Shown here: positions 1 through 7,227 of the stretch, one piece after another | Layout: each line of letters begins with the position of its first letter | Position numbering within the stretch: the first letter of the stretch is position 1 | Assembly (NCBI RefSeq): GCF_000407445.1 | Contig: NZ_ASWB01000001.1 | Span: 186,001 to 250,000 of the forward strand | Source: Enterococcus moraviensis ATCC BAA-383 | GTDB lineage: Bacteria > Bacillota > Bacilli > Lactobacillales > Enterococcaceae | Reading direction: 5' to 3' | Length of the DNA: 64,000 nt | Translations under genes and position numbers: made by a program | Notes under the pieces: model-generated | Told to the model about the DNA's origin: nothing | Databases searched by the model: none | The model's input: only the letters and a program-made list of their open reading frames with translations

Positions 1-341
1 CAGTTGAAGCGTACGCAAAAGCTGGGGCAGACATATTATTACTACCCGCAGTTGGTACCATCCAAGGATTTACAGAGGAGGATATGAAAGCCGCGGTAGC
101 AATCGCAAAAAAATATGATTTATTGACGATGTCCGCAATTGGAACAAGCCAAGAGAGTGCTTCGAAAGAAACGATTCGTCAAATTGCACTGACCAATAAA
201 ATTTGTGGCGTTGATATACAACATATCGGAGATGCAGGATATGGTGGACTTGCCCCTGCTGAGAATATCTATGAAATGTCTGTTACGATTCGAGGTATGC
301 GCCATACGATCAATCGAATGGCTCGCTCTGTGAACAGATAG
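1..341 (+). CDS. C-terminal end of a TIM-barrel-like protein of unknown function (partial)
   Basis: The open frame enters from the left edge (first full codon at base 3) and ends with TAG at 339-341, giving about 112 visible residues. Motifs such as GADILLLPAVGT and DIQHIGDAGYGG resemble beta-strand/loop segments of a TIM barrel, as in phosphoenolpyruvate-mutase-like or DUF7916-type proteins, but I do not recognise the family securely. An internal ATG at 84 is not the true start because the reading frame and the barrel-like sequence continue upstream of it. No neighbour upstream is visible, so no function is assigned. Confidence 0.7.
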   Translation, partial: VEAYAKAGADILLLPAVGTIQGFTEEDMKAAVAIAKKYDLLTMSAIGTSQESASKETIRQIALTNKICGVDIQHIGDAGYGGLAPAENIYEMSVTIRGMRHTINRMARSVNR

Positions 342-350
342 AAGAAAAGC

Positions 351-525
351 GGTTGTTCAGAAGTGGTTAACTCCGAGAAATAAGAAGTCTTCAAATCTTA
401 GTACTTTAGCACTTAGAATTTGATGTGATCGAAGCGAAGCGTAGTAGTTGCTTTTGCGCCACTATTTACAGGATATTAAGAGCCTGAAACATAACTTTTT
501 TAGTTATGTCCCAGGCTCTCTTTTT
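351..525 (+). repeat. composite intergenic repeat, copy 1
   Basis: The left part (351-374, core CAGAAGTGGTTAACTCC) and the right part (472-525) match the element at 25001-25086. The right part also matches 11561-11603 in inverse orientation. It forms a hairpin: AGAGCCTG at 479-486 pairs with CAGGCTCT, and ACATAAC pairs with GTTATGT, around a T-rich loop. About 97 bases of unique sequence separate the two parts here. The hairpin lies directly beyond the stop codon of the minus-strand methyltransferase gene and may end its transcript. Confidence 0.65.
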
Positions 526-1639
526 AAGCATCTTTCCAAACAGTCTCAGCGATTGTTTTTACGAGTTTTATTTTTTCCCATTGATCTTCTTCACTCAAAT
601 GATTGCCTTCATGTGTTGAAGCAAATCCGCATTGTGGGGATAAACAAATTTGATCTAACGAGACGAATTGACTAGCCTCATTAATTCGATTAATGATGGT
701 AGAGGAATCCTCCAATTTCCCATTTTTTGTTGTAATTAGTCCTAGAACGATTCGTTGATCATTTAGTTCTTTAAGCGGTTCAAACCCACCTGAACGTTCA
801 TCATCATATTCTAAAAAGAAACCATCAAAAGCTTTAATGGAGAATAAATTTTTAGCGATTTTCTCATAAGAACCATTATAAAGCCAATGTGATTGGAAAT
901 TCCCTTTACAAAAATGGAAAGTGACAGCAAGATCATCAGGTTTATTCGCTAACGATTTTTCAGTTACTTCTTGAAAATCATTTAACAAGGAATCTGCATC
1001 TAAACCATTATTTTTTATCATAGTACGGAATCGCTCATCAAATAATCCGCCCCAGCTTGTGTCGTCTAATTGTAAATAACGACACCCAGCATCATAAAAA
1101 GCTTGAATTGCATCTTGGTAAGTTTTAATCAAATCTTTTTTGAACGTTTCTAAAGAATCATAGACTGGATTTTCATTGTATTGCTTCGATAAAATCAACG
1201 AATCTAAGAAAATCATATTTGGTCCAGGAATCGTTTGTTTTGCCAAAACGGGTGCAGCGTGTTTTTGAGTAAAACGAAAATGATCAAGAAAAGGGTGATC
1301 TGCTGAAAATGATAAAGGACCACTAACAAAAGTTCCTTGAGCATCCGTTGTGATACCAAAAGCAGTTGTTTGAAAATCATAAACAGTGATACCTTTTAAT
1401 CCTGCGATAAAATCTAAATGCCACCAGCGACGGCGAAATTCACCATCAGTCACAGCATGAAGTCCTGCATTTTTTTGTTTCTCGATAAGCTCAATAATTG
1501 TTTGATCTTCCACTTTTTTTAACTCGCCTTTTGTACTATTACCTGAAGCAAAGGCTGCTCGCGCATTTTTCAAAGCTTCTGGTCGTAAAAAACTACCAAC
1601 GATATCGAAGCGGAAAGGGATTTTTTTATTGTTTAGCAT
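524..1639 (-). CDS. MetE C-terminal-domain-like methionine synthase (YxjG/YxjH type)
   Basis: The 371-residue protein has the length and motifs of stand-alone cobalamin-independent methionine synthase catalytic domains. These transfer a methyl group to homocysteine using a zinc-activated thiolate. Candidate zinc ligands are the His and Cys of TFHFCKGNF and the Cys of LSPQCGF near the C-terminus. The N-terminal part reads FRFDIVGSFLRP, typical of the family, and QLDDTSWG is a conserved barrel motif. It lacks the N-terminal folate-binding half of full MetE, so the methyl donor is uncertain. The gene is monocistronic and sits behind a T-box leader with a likely Met specifier, which supports a methionine role. 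Confidence 0.85.
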   Translation of the reverse strand: MLNNKKIPFRFDIVGSFLRPEALKNARAAFASGNSTKGELKKVEDQTIIELIEKQKNAGLHAVTDGEFRRRWWHLDFIAGLKGITVYDFQTTAFGITTDAQGTFVSGPLSFSADHPFLDHFRFTQKHAAPVLAKQTIPGPNMIFLDSLILSKQYNENPVYDSLETFKKDLIKTYQDAIQAFYDAGCRYLQLDDTSWGGLFDERFRTMIKNNGLDADSLLNDFQEVTEKSLANKPDDLAVTFHFCKGNFQSHWLYNGSYEKIAKNLFSIKAFDGFFLEYDDERSGGFEPLKELNDQRIVLGLITTKNGKLEDSSTIINRINEASQFVSLDQICLSPQCGFASTHEGNHLSEEDQWEKIKLVKTIAETVWKDA

Positions 1640-1674
1640 AATGATTCCTCCATCTATTTGATTTGTTGAAAAGA

Positions 1675-1964
1675 CAAAAAAAGCCCTTTACTTTTCACAA
1701 AAGTAAAGGACGATTAATCGTGTTACCACCTTTAGTTTGAAAACCTCTCACAAGATTTTCCTCATTAGGTACAGATCATGAAGATCAATACCATGACGCT
1801 ATAATGGGCGTTCCCAATATCGGCTGTTCGAGTGTTGACCAATATTTACTCAAAGACCATCTTCCTGTTTTTTTAAACTATCTCTTTTCAGCTACCGAGA
1901 CTCTCTCATGAATTTTCAAAAAACAGTACTTTTCTTTTCATCGTATTTTAATTTATTCGCCATT
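1675..1964 (-). ncRNA. T-box leader, probable methionine specifier
   Basis: On the minus strand the antiterminator T-box reads AAGGTGGTAACACG (complement of 1719-1732). It is followed by a strong terminator, CCTTTACTTTTGTGAAAAGT (complement of 1690-1709) continuing into AAAGG and a T run near 1675. Upstream are Stem-I-like elements including GGTAGCTGAAAAGAG. An ATG triplet (complement of 1858-1860) sits where the specifier loop is expected, which would read tRNA-Met. The T-box and terminator are seen directly; the specifier placement is inference without a folding calculation. Confidence 0.88.
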
Positions 1965-1970
1965 AATGAA

Positions 1971-1999
1971 AGTATAGGCTAGAGATCACTGTTTGTCAA
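1971..1999 (-). promoter_or_regulatory. sigma-A promoter of the T-box/methyltransferase transcript
   Basis: On the minus strand the -35 is TTGACA (complement of 1994-1999) and the -10 is TATACT (complement of 1971-1976), with exactly 17 bases between. Transcription would start near 1964, just ahead of the T-box Stem I. Confidence 0.85.
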
Positions 2000-2163
2000 C
2001 AATAGAAAAAATGCTAATTATTAAAGTATTTTAATAGTAATATAGTCAATTAAGTGAATCATTCTATTTTTTCATTAAAAATAATCAATGTATCATTTGT
2101 TATACTAGGCAAAGGAATAAAGTACTAGTATAATAAGATTATAGGTAGTAGAGGAGAGAATAA

Positions 2164-2841
2164 ATGAAGAAAAATTTTATTGATGTTAAAGATGATTTTG
2201 TAACTTCTTTAAATAAACAAAAAAAATTGAGTGCGATCGTTCTAGTTGTCATTGTATTATTTATTATTAGTTTGTTTATAGTAGTACCGAAAGTACAGAC
2301 GAATATTCGTGCTGCTGAAATTGACTCTTTAGTAAATCAAGAAAAACTTGTCAAGAAAGCTAATTATTTAGATGCTAAAACAGCAGACCAAGATATCAGC
2401 AAAAAAACAGCAATGACCGTCTTATTTTCAATACCAAGTGGAAAAACATATGATGGTGTCGTCGATGTTTTAAAAGACAAAAAACTAATGAAAGATTTTA
2501 ACCATAGCATTTATATTTACCCTATTGTATACAATCCGGAAAAAATAGAAGAAAAATATAAAATCAAAAAGAATGAAGTGACAATCATTTTCTTTGAAAA
2601 CGGGAAAGAAAAGAACCGAATTCCGATTGATGGGAGTTTTGATACAAAAACAATGCTGATTCCAGCTTTAAATCAGTTACCATTACCTAGTGTAGGCCAA
2701 AGTACTCAGCCACAGACGCCTGCAACAACAAATTCAACAGAATCAACAACAGAAACAACAGAACAAACAACTCAAGAAGATCCCATATCAGAAGAACAAA
2801 TAGTAGAGCAACCTGTAGAAACCGATTCTGTAGCGCAATAA
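2164..2841 (+). CDS. membrane-anchored extracellular protein with a thioredoxin-like core
   Basis: The 225-residue protein has a charged N-terminal tail, one transmembrane helix at about residues 23-41 and an outer domain of about 140 residues. It ends in a Thr/Ser/Glu-rich low-complexity tail of about 45 residues typical of wall-spanning spacers. The outer domain contains MTVLFSIPSG followed later by EVTIIFFENGKEKNRIPI, a strand-turn-strand that recalls the end of a thioredoxin fold. There is no cysteine anywhere, so it cannot be a disulfide oxidoreductase. The ribosome site is GAGGAGAG, 8 bases before ATG. The function is not recognised. Confidence 0.75.
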   Translation: MKKNFIDVKDDFVTSLNKQKKLSAIVLVVIVLFIISLFIVVPKVQTNIRAAEIDSLVNQEKLVKKANYLDAKTADQDISKKTAMTVLFSIPSGKTYDGVVDVLKDKKLMKDFNHSIYIYPIVYNPEKIEEKYKIKKNEVTIIFFENGKEKNRIPIDGSFDTKTMLIPALNQLPLPSVGQSTQPQTPATTNSTESTTETTEQTTQEDPISEEQIVEQPVETDSVAQ

Positions 2842-2867
2842 ATCAATTTTAGAAAGAAGGGCTTAAT

Positions 2868-2966
2868 ATGAAAGAATTTATTTTATTCGGTTTATTGGGA
2901 CTTTTTATGATGAAACCTAGATTAGAGCGTGTATATGTAAGAAGTGAACGACGTGACAAGATCTAA
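2868..2966 (+). CDS. 32-residue small protein
   Basis: The ATG at 2868 follows AGAAAGAAGG with good spacing and opens a 32-codon frame ending TAA at 2964-2966. The peptide begins MKEFILFGLLGLFMM, a short hydrophobic stretch, and ends with a strongly basic tail (RLERVYVRSERRDKI). It could be a small membrane peptide. Its last 23 bases overlap the start of the acetyltransferase gene in another frame, which suggests translational coupling. I do not recognise it. Confidence 0.5.
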   Translation: MKEFILFGLLGLFMMKPRLERVYVRSERRDKI

Positions 2967-3513
2967 GTGGCTAACTTTGGCAACGGATTTAGTAAGAAAG
3001 AGGACTCAGCCTACGATTGAGTCCTCTTTCAATCGTAATAAAGCTAAAAAAATTCGAATTAACGAAAAAATTTATTTGATTCCTTTTGATAAATTTCGCA
3101 AGGAGTCCTTAAAGTGGTATCAAGATCCAAACAGTATGTACAATATTGTGGGAGTAAAAACCATGTACACAAAAGAGCAAATCAAACAGATGTACGATTG
3201 GCAAAATAAAAATGGTCGGCTTTATTATATTGAATATAACGGGCGCAGTCGTTCTCATATAATTGGGGATGTTTGGCTAGCAGAAGACGATTATGCAATT
3301 GTGATCGATCAAACCTTTCGTAATCGTCATATTGGGCGGAAGGTCACTAAATATTTTATCTATAAATCAAAAAAAATGGGTAAAGAGTATATTACGGTGA
3401 GTGAGATTTTCAATTGGAATAAGGCATCTCAAAAAATGTTTACGGGTTTACAGTTCCATCCTTTTAAGGAAAATAAGGACAGCTGGAGTTATCGAAAATC
3501 TTTAAAAAGATAG
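2944..3513 (+). CDS. GNAT family N-acetyltransferase
   Basis: The protein is 189 residues from a GTG start. The acetyl-CoA-binding motif A is visible as IVIDQTFRNRHIGRKVTKYF (family pattern R/Q-x-x-G-x-G/A), preceded by a beta strand IIGDVWLAEDDYAIV and followed by EIFNWNKASQKMFTGLQF, the usual beta5/alpha4 region. The substrate is unknown. The start is uncertain: GTG 2944 lies inside the preceding 32-codon gene and GTG 2953 is also possible. A perfect 12-bp inverted repeat falls at codons 18-29. No in-frame ATG exists before 3136, which would remove the first strands of the fold. Confidence 0.8.
   Translation: MNDVTRSKWLTLATDLVRKRTQPTIESSFNRNKAKKIRINEKIYLIPFDKFRKESLKWYQDPNSMYNIVGVKTMYTKEQIKQMYDWQNKNGRLYYIEYNGRSRSHIIGDVWLAEDDYAIVIDQTFRNRHIGRKVTKYFIYKSKKMGKEYITVSEIFNWNKASQKMFTGLQFHPFKENKDSWSYRKSLKR
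2997..3029 (+). other. perfect 12-bp inverted repeat inside a coding start
   Basis: AAAGAGGACTCA (2997-3008), a 9-base loop, then TGAGTCCTCTTT (3018-3029). It has the form of an intrinsic terminator stem ending in three T residues but lies within the 5' coding part of the acetyltransferase gene. Confidence 0.75.
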
Positions 3514-3559
3514 CAAATAAAAAAAGTCGATCTAATTATAATTTATAACCTTTTTAGAC

Positions 3560-3589
3560 TTGACGAACAAATCGTCTTTAGTGTAAACT
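3560..3589 (+). promoter_or_regulatory. promoter of the tryptophan leader / trpXYZ transcript
   Basis: The -35 TTGACG (3560-3565) and -10 TAAACT (3584-3589) are separated by 18 bases. It is the only good promoter match ahead of the leader peptide at 3622. Confidence 0.7.
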
Positions 3590-3621
3590 GTTTTTAACAG
3601 AAAAACTATAGGAGTGACGAC

Positions 3622-3684
3622 ATGAGCAAACTATCCCAACCAATCAAAGAATTGAATAATTCGTGGCAAAACTGGCGTAGATAG
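3622..3684 (+). CDS. 20-residue tryptophan leader peptide
   Basis: The ATG at 3622 follows TAGGAGTGACGAC, a strong ribosome site. The peptide has 20 codons and ends SWQNWRR, with TGG codons at 3664-3666 and 3673-3675, then TAG at 3682-3684. Two Trp in the last six codons of a tiny gene just ahead of a transporter for tryptophan is the signature of ribosome-mediated attenuation. The stop codon overlaps the first arm of an 8-bp stem, as expected if ribosome position decides folding. The peptide itself probably has no function other than being translated. Confidence 0.75.
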   Translation: MSKLSQPIKELNNSWQNWRR

Positions 3685-3852
3685 TTGTATGTATGATACT
3701 CTCATGGATACAACTTTAGAAGATAAATTCTAAATTTTGTATCTATGTCGGCTTCTTTAAAATGATTTTTAGACTGCATAGATGATTGATTTATGTGGTC
3801 TTTGTTTATGAAACAACGACTGCTCCTTATTAGGGTTTGTCGTTGTTTTTTT
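3683..3852 (+). promoter_or_regulatory. attenuator structures and terminator upstream of trpX
   Basis: Stem 1 pairs AGTTGTAT (3683-3690) with ATACAACT (3708-3715). A second stem pairs GACTGCATA (3772-3780) with TATGTGGTC (3792-3800), and its first arm can instead pair with ATCTATG at about 3742 through CATAGAT (3777-3783). The terminator pairs AACAACGAC (3812-3820) with GTCGTTGTT (3839-3847), followed by a run of T residues to 3852. About 200 bases then run to trpX with no further gene. The pairings are read by eye; the switching model is inference. Confidence 0.7.
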
Positions 3853-4051
3853 GTATAAAAATAATTAAGGATAAGTAGAAAGGATTTATTGTGATGAAAA
3901 TCAAATAGGATGTTATCGATACCATAGTGTTATGTTTAAAATTCTTTAAGTTGTTAAAAACAGAAGGTGAAGCTTGTTAGGCAGTAAATTAACTATTTAT
4001 TTATTAAGTTGAATAGTTGTACTAGATTTTTTAAAATTAGGAGGGAAAAAT

Positions 4052-5041
4052 ATGAGAAAGAATCGTTTATCAATAGTAGTAGTAGTACTTATTATTTTTT
4101 TAATTGGCTCATTTTTTGTAGAAAAGAAAGAGCCTACCAAAGAAAATTTACCAACAGTTGGTGTATTGCAATTTGTTAGTCATCCTGCATTAGATCAAAT
4201 TTATAAAGGAATTCAGGCTGGCTTGAAAGAAGAAGGATATGAAGATGGACGGAACATGACGATCGCTTTTCAAAATGGACAAGCTGATCAAAGTAAATTA
4301 GCCACAATGAGTCAACAATTAGTCCAAGAAAAAAAATCAGATGTCTTAATTGGGATTGCTACACCAGCTGCTCAATCACTAGCAAATACAACATCTGAAA
4401 CGCCAATAGTCCTTGGCGCAATTACGGATCCTGTCAGTGCTGGGTTAGTTAAAAGTAATCAAAAACCAGGTGGTAACATAACGGGTGTAAGTGATAAATC
4501 ACCAGTAGATGCTCAATTCGATTTAATCACTAAACTATTACCTGATAGAAAAAAAGTAGGGATCCTCTACGCTTCTTCAGAAGAAAATTCCAAATACCAA
4601 GTTGAAGAGGCAAAAAAAATTGCAGAGGAAAAAGGATTTTCAGTAAAAAGCTTCGCAGTCCCTTCTAGTAATGAAATTGCTCAGACTGTCCAAGTGATGA
4701 CAAGCGAAGTCGATATTATTTATATTCCTACGGATAATACAATCGCTAACGCAATGCAAACAGTGGTAAATGAAGCGAATAAAACCCAAACACCAATTAT
4801 TCCATCTGTAGATTCAATGGTTGAACAAGGCGGTGTAGCGACAGTAGGTATCAATCAATTTGATCTAGGTGTGCAGACAGGCAAAATGGCTGCAGCAATT
4901 TTATCTGGAAAAGCGAAACCAGCTACAACACCTATTTATACGTTTAAAACTGGCGACATCATTATCAACCAAAAACAGGCAAAAAAATTAGGAATAACAA
5001 TTCCTGAGGAAATCAAGTCAAAAGCAAAAATAATAGAATAA
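4052..5041 (+). CDS. trpX: tryptophan ABC transporter substrate-binding protein
   Basis: The 329-residue protein belongs to the ABC_sub_bind family (TrpX type), with two alpha/beta lobes. The start of lobe 1 is PTVGVLQFVSHPALDQIYKG, and the hinge region includes LIGIATPAAQSLA and PIVLGAITDPVSAGLV. The N-terminus has one hydrophobic helix (residues 7-23, ending GSFFVEKKE) but no lipobox Cys, so the protein seems to be held by an uncleaved helix rather than by lipid. The ribosome site is AGGAGGG. It leads an operon with permease and ATPase genes behind a Trp-codon leader, which supports tryptophan as ligand. Confidence 0.85.
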   Translation: MRKNRLSIVVVVLIIFLIGSFFVEKKEPTKENLPTVGVLQFVSHPALDQIYKGIQAGLKEEGYEDGRNMTIAFQNGQADQSKLATMSQQLVQEKKSDVLIGIATPAAQSLANTTSETPIVLGAITDPVSAGLVKSNQKPGGNITGVSDKSPVDAQFDLITKLLPDRKKVGILYASSEENSKYQVEEAKKIAEEKGFSVKSFAVPSSNEIAQTVQVMTSEVDIIYIPTDNTIANAMQTVVNEANKTQTPIIPSVDSMVEQGGVATVGINQFDLGVQTGKMAAAILSGKAKPATTPIYTFKTGDIIINQKQAKKLGITIPEEIKSKAKIIE

Positions 5042-5065
5042 GCACAGGAATGAGGAGAGAATGAA

Positions 5066-5953
5066 ATGATAGTTTCAGCAATTGGTCAAGGAATGTTATG
5101 GGCAATATTAGGATTAGGCATATTTATGACCTATCGAATTTTAAACTTTCCAGATATGACAACAGAAGGATCTTTCCCATTGGGAGGAGCAGTTTGTGTT
5201 ACAGCGATTACTTCGGGGATCCACCCGATTTTAGCAACATTATTAGGCGTTTTAGCTGGTATGTGTGCTGGTTTGGTGACGGGGTTACTTTTTACTAAAG
5301 GAAAAATACCAGTTATTTTGGCGGGAATTTTAGTAATGTCTGGATTGAACTCAGTGATTCTATATGTGATGCAGACACCTAATTTATCATTGTTGAATAA
5401 GCCGAAAATTCAAGATTTCTTTTTACAATTAAATCTACCAAACTATTATGACATCGTATTTTTAGGCGTGATTTTTCTAGCAATCATTATTAGTTTGTTA
5501 TTATTTTTCTTTAATACGAATTTAGGACAAGCGTATATTGCAACAGGTGACAATGAACATATGGCACGTTCAATTGGAATCAAAACAGATTCAATGAAAA
5601 TTTTAGGGTTAACATTGTCAAATGGTGTAATAGCCTTATCAGGCGCTTTAATCGCTCAAAATGATGGATATGCCGATGTCAATAAAGGAACAGGCGTGAT
5701 CGTTATCGGACTTGCATCAATTATTATAGGCGAGGTATTGTTCGGAGAACTAACGTTTGCTGAACGTTTAGTTGCAATCGTTGTGGGAAGTATTATCTAT
5801 CAATTGCTTATTTTAGTTGTAATCAAGCTAGGATTTGATACAACATACTTGAAAATCTTCTCAGCGGTGATTCTGGCTGCATGCTTAATGATTCCACAAC
5901 TTAAAAAAGCGTTAAATCTGAACTTTTTACCGCAAAAGGAGGGTGAAAAATGA
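5066..5953 (+). CDS. trpY: tryptophan ABC transporter permease
   Basis: The 295-residue protein is strongly hydrophobic with about eight transmembrane segments, of the branched-chain-amino-acid/ribose-type permease family that accompanies ABC_sub_bind proteins. The conserved cytoplasmic loop that contacts the ATPase is visible as AYIATGDNEHMARSIGIKTD. It begins 24 bases after trpX behind GAGGAGAG and overlaps the next gene by 4 bases (ATGA), so all three genes are one translationally linked transcript. It forms the membrane channel of the importer. Confidence 0.88.
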   Translation: MIVSAIGQGMLWAILGLGIFMTYRILNFPDMTTEGSFPLGGAVCVTAITSGIHPILATLLGVLAGMCAGLVTGLLFTKGKIPVILAGILVMSGLNSVILYVMQTPNLSLLNKPKIQDFFLQLNLPNYYDIVFLGVIFLAIIISLLLFFFNTNLGQAYIATGDNEHMARSIGIKTDSMKILGLTLSNGVIALSGALIAQNDGYADVNKGTGVIVIGLASIIIGEVLFGELTFAERLVAIVVGSIIYQLLILVVIKLGFDTTYLKIFSAVILAACLMIPQLKKALNLNFLPQKEGEK

Positions 5954-6735
5954 GTACAGTTTTAGAACTTAGAGACGCAACTAAACGTATTGGTAATGGT
6001 GTAGACGAAACGAAAGTCATCTTAAATCACGTCAATTTGAAAATTGCTCAAGGCGAATTTGTCACAGTTCTAGGGGGGAATGGAGCTGGTAAGAGTACTC
6101 TATTCAACAGTATTGCTGGAACATTGACTTTATCTGAAGGTGATTTATTTATAAACGAACAAAATATCACAGCTTATTCTGAAGAAAAGCGGGCAAAATA
6201 CTTATCCCGAGTTTTCCAAGACCCTAAAATGGGGACGGCACCGAGAATGACCGTTGCAGAAAATCTATTATTAGCCTTGTATCGTGGCAAAAGACGCGGA
6301 TTACGGTTACGTAAATTAAATGAGGAAAGGACATTTTTCACCAAAATTTGTAGTGAAGTTGGAAATGGCTTAGAGAATCATTTGGATACACCAACTGGAA
6401 ATCTTTCTGGCGGTCAAAGGCAAGCATTGAGCTTATTGATGGCGACATTGACAAAGCCAGAATTACTTCTTTTAGATGAGCATACAGCAGCACTTGATCC
6501 TAAGACATCGAAACAATTGATGCAATTGACAGATCAGCGAATTAAAGAAGGTGAATTGACGTGTCTAATGATTACACATCGTATGGAAGATGCGCTCCAT
6601 TATGGTAACAGACTGATTGTATTACAAAAAGGACAGATCGTGAAAGACTTAAATAAAGAGGAAAAAGAAAAACTAACGTTACAGGATTTGTTATTGTTTT
6701 TTGAAGAAGAAGCCGAAGAAATAGCGATTGATTAA
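5950..6735 (+). CDS. trpZ: tryptophan ABC transporter ATP-binding protein
   Basis: The 261-residue ATPase has all catalytic motifs: Walker A GGNGAGKST (residues 42-50), signature LSGGQRQ, Walker B LLLLDEHTAALDP and the H-loop His in MITHRMEDA. DEH in place of the common DEP after Walker B is usual in this subfamily. It overlaps the permease gene by 4 bases and powers the importer. A strong bidirectional terminator follows at 6738-6786. Confidence 0.9.
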   Translation: MSTVLELRDATKRIGNGVDETKVILNHVNLKIAQGEFVTVLGGNGAGKSTLFNSIAGTLTLSEGDLFINEQNITAYSEEKRAKYLSRVFQDPKMGTAPRMTVAENLLLALYRGKRRGLRLRKLNEERTFFTKICSEVGNGLENHLDTPTGNLSGGQRQALSLLMATLTKPELLLLDEHTAALDPKTSKQLMQLTDQRIKEGELTCLMITHRMEDALHYGNRLIVLQKGQIVKDLNKEEKEKLTLQDLLLFFEEEAEEIAID

Positions 6736-6737
6736 AT

Positions 6738-6786
6738 AAAAAACGAGCAGTTAAGTAATTTAACATTACTTAACTGCTCGTTTTTT
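6738..6786. terminator. bidirectional terminator between trpZ and the ThrE pair
   Basis: A 22-base arm beginning AAAAAACGAGCAGTTAAGTA at 6738 pairs perfectly with its complement at 6765-6786 around a 5-base loop. A runs on one side and T runs on the other serve both strands. The stop codon of the minus-strand gene (6766) lies inside the stem. Confidence 0.92.
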
Positions 6787-7215
6787 ATCCAATAGATTTT
6801 TTAATAAACGCTCAACGATTCCAGTGACCATAAAGCCAGCTGCGATTGCTCCGGCCGTCATAATCACTTTAATGATTGAATGTACACCACCGATATAATC
6901 ACCTAAAACAATACTTCGAACAGCTTGATAAGCCGGACCACCAGGCACTAAAGGAACGAGACTAGGAATATTGAAAATCGTCATAGGCATCTTTTTTTTA
7001 CGAGAAAAATAAATACTTAACAATCCAATGCCGATAGCACCAAGAAAATTAGCGAAGATACTGCCTGCATCTAAGTTTTTCATAAACCAATAAATCATCC
7101 ATCCTACAGCACCAGTTATACCACAAGCATTTAACACTTTTCTTGGAACATTTGTAACGATCCCAAATGTAACTGTACTTAGATAGCTAAATATACAATG
7201 AATAAAGACTTCCAC
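6766..7215 (-). CDS. threonine/serine exporter, small subunit (ThrE_2 / YjjB type)
   Basis: The 149-residue protein has four to five hydrophobic segments and the family landmark IPSLVPLVPGGPAYQAVRSI. This is the C-terminal half of ThrE-type exporters (DUF3815), which in many Firmicutes is a separate gene. It follows the larger subunit with a gap of 12 bases in the same operon. The likely role is export of threonine, serine or related small metabolites; the true substrate cannot be read from sequence. Confidence 0.85.
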   Translation of the reverse strand: MEVFIHCIFSYLSTVTFGIVTNVPRKVLNACGITGAVGWMIYWFMKNLDAGSIFANFLGAIGIGLLSIYFSRKKKMPMTIFNIPSLVPLVPGGPAYQAVRSIVLGDYIGGVHSIIKVIMTAGAIAAGFMVTGIVERLLKNLLDKKRAVK

Positions 7216-7227
7216 ACGTATTTCTCC

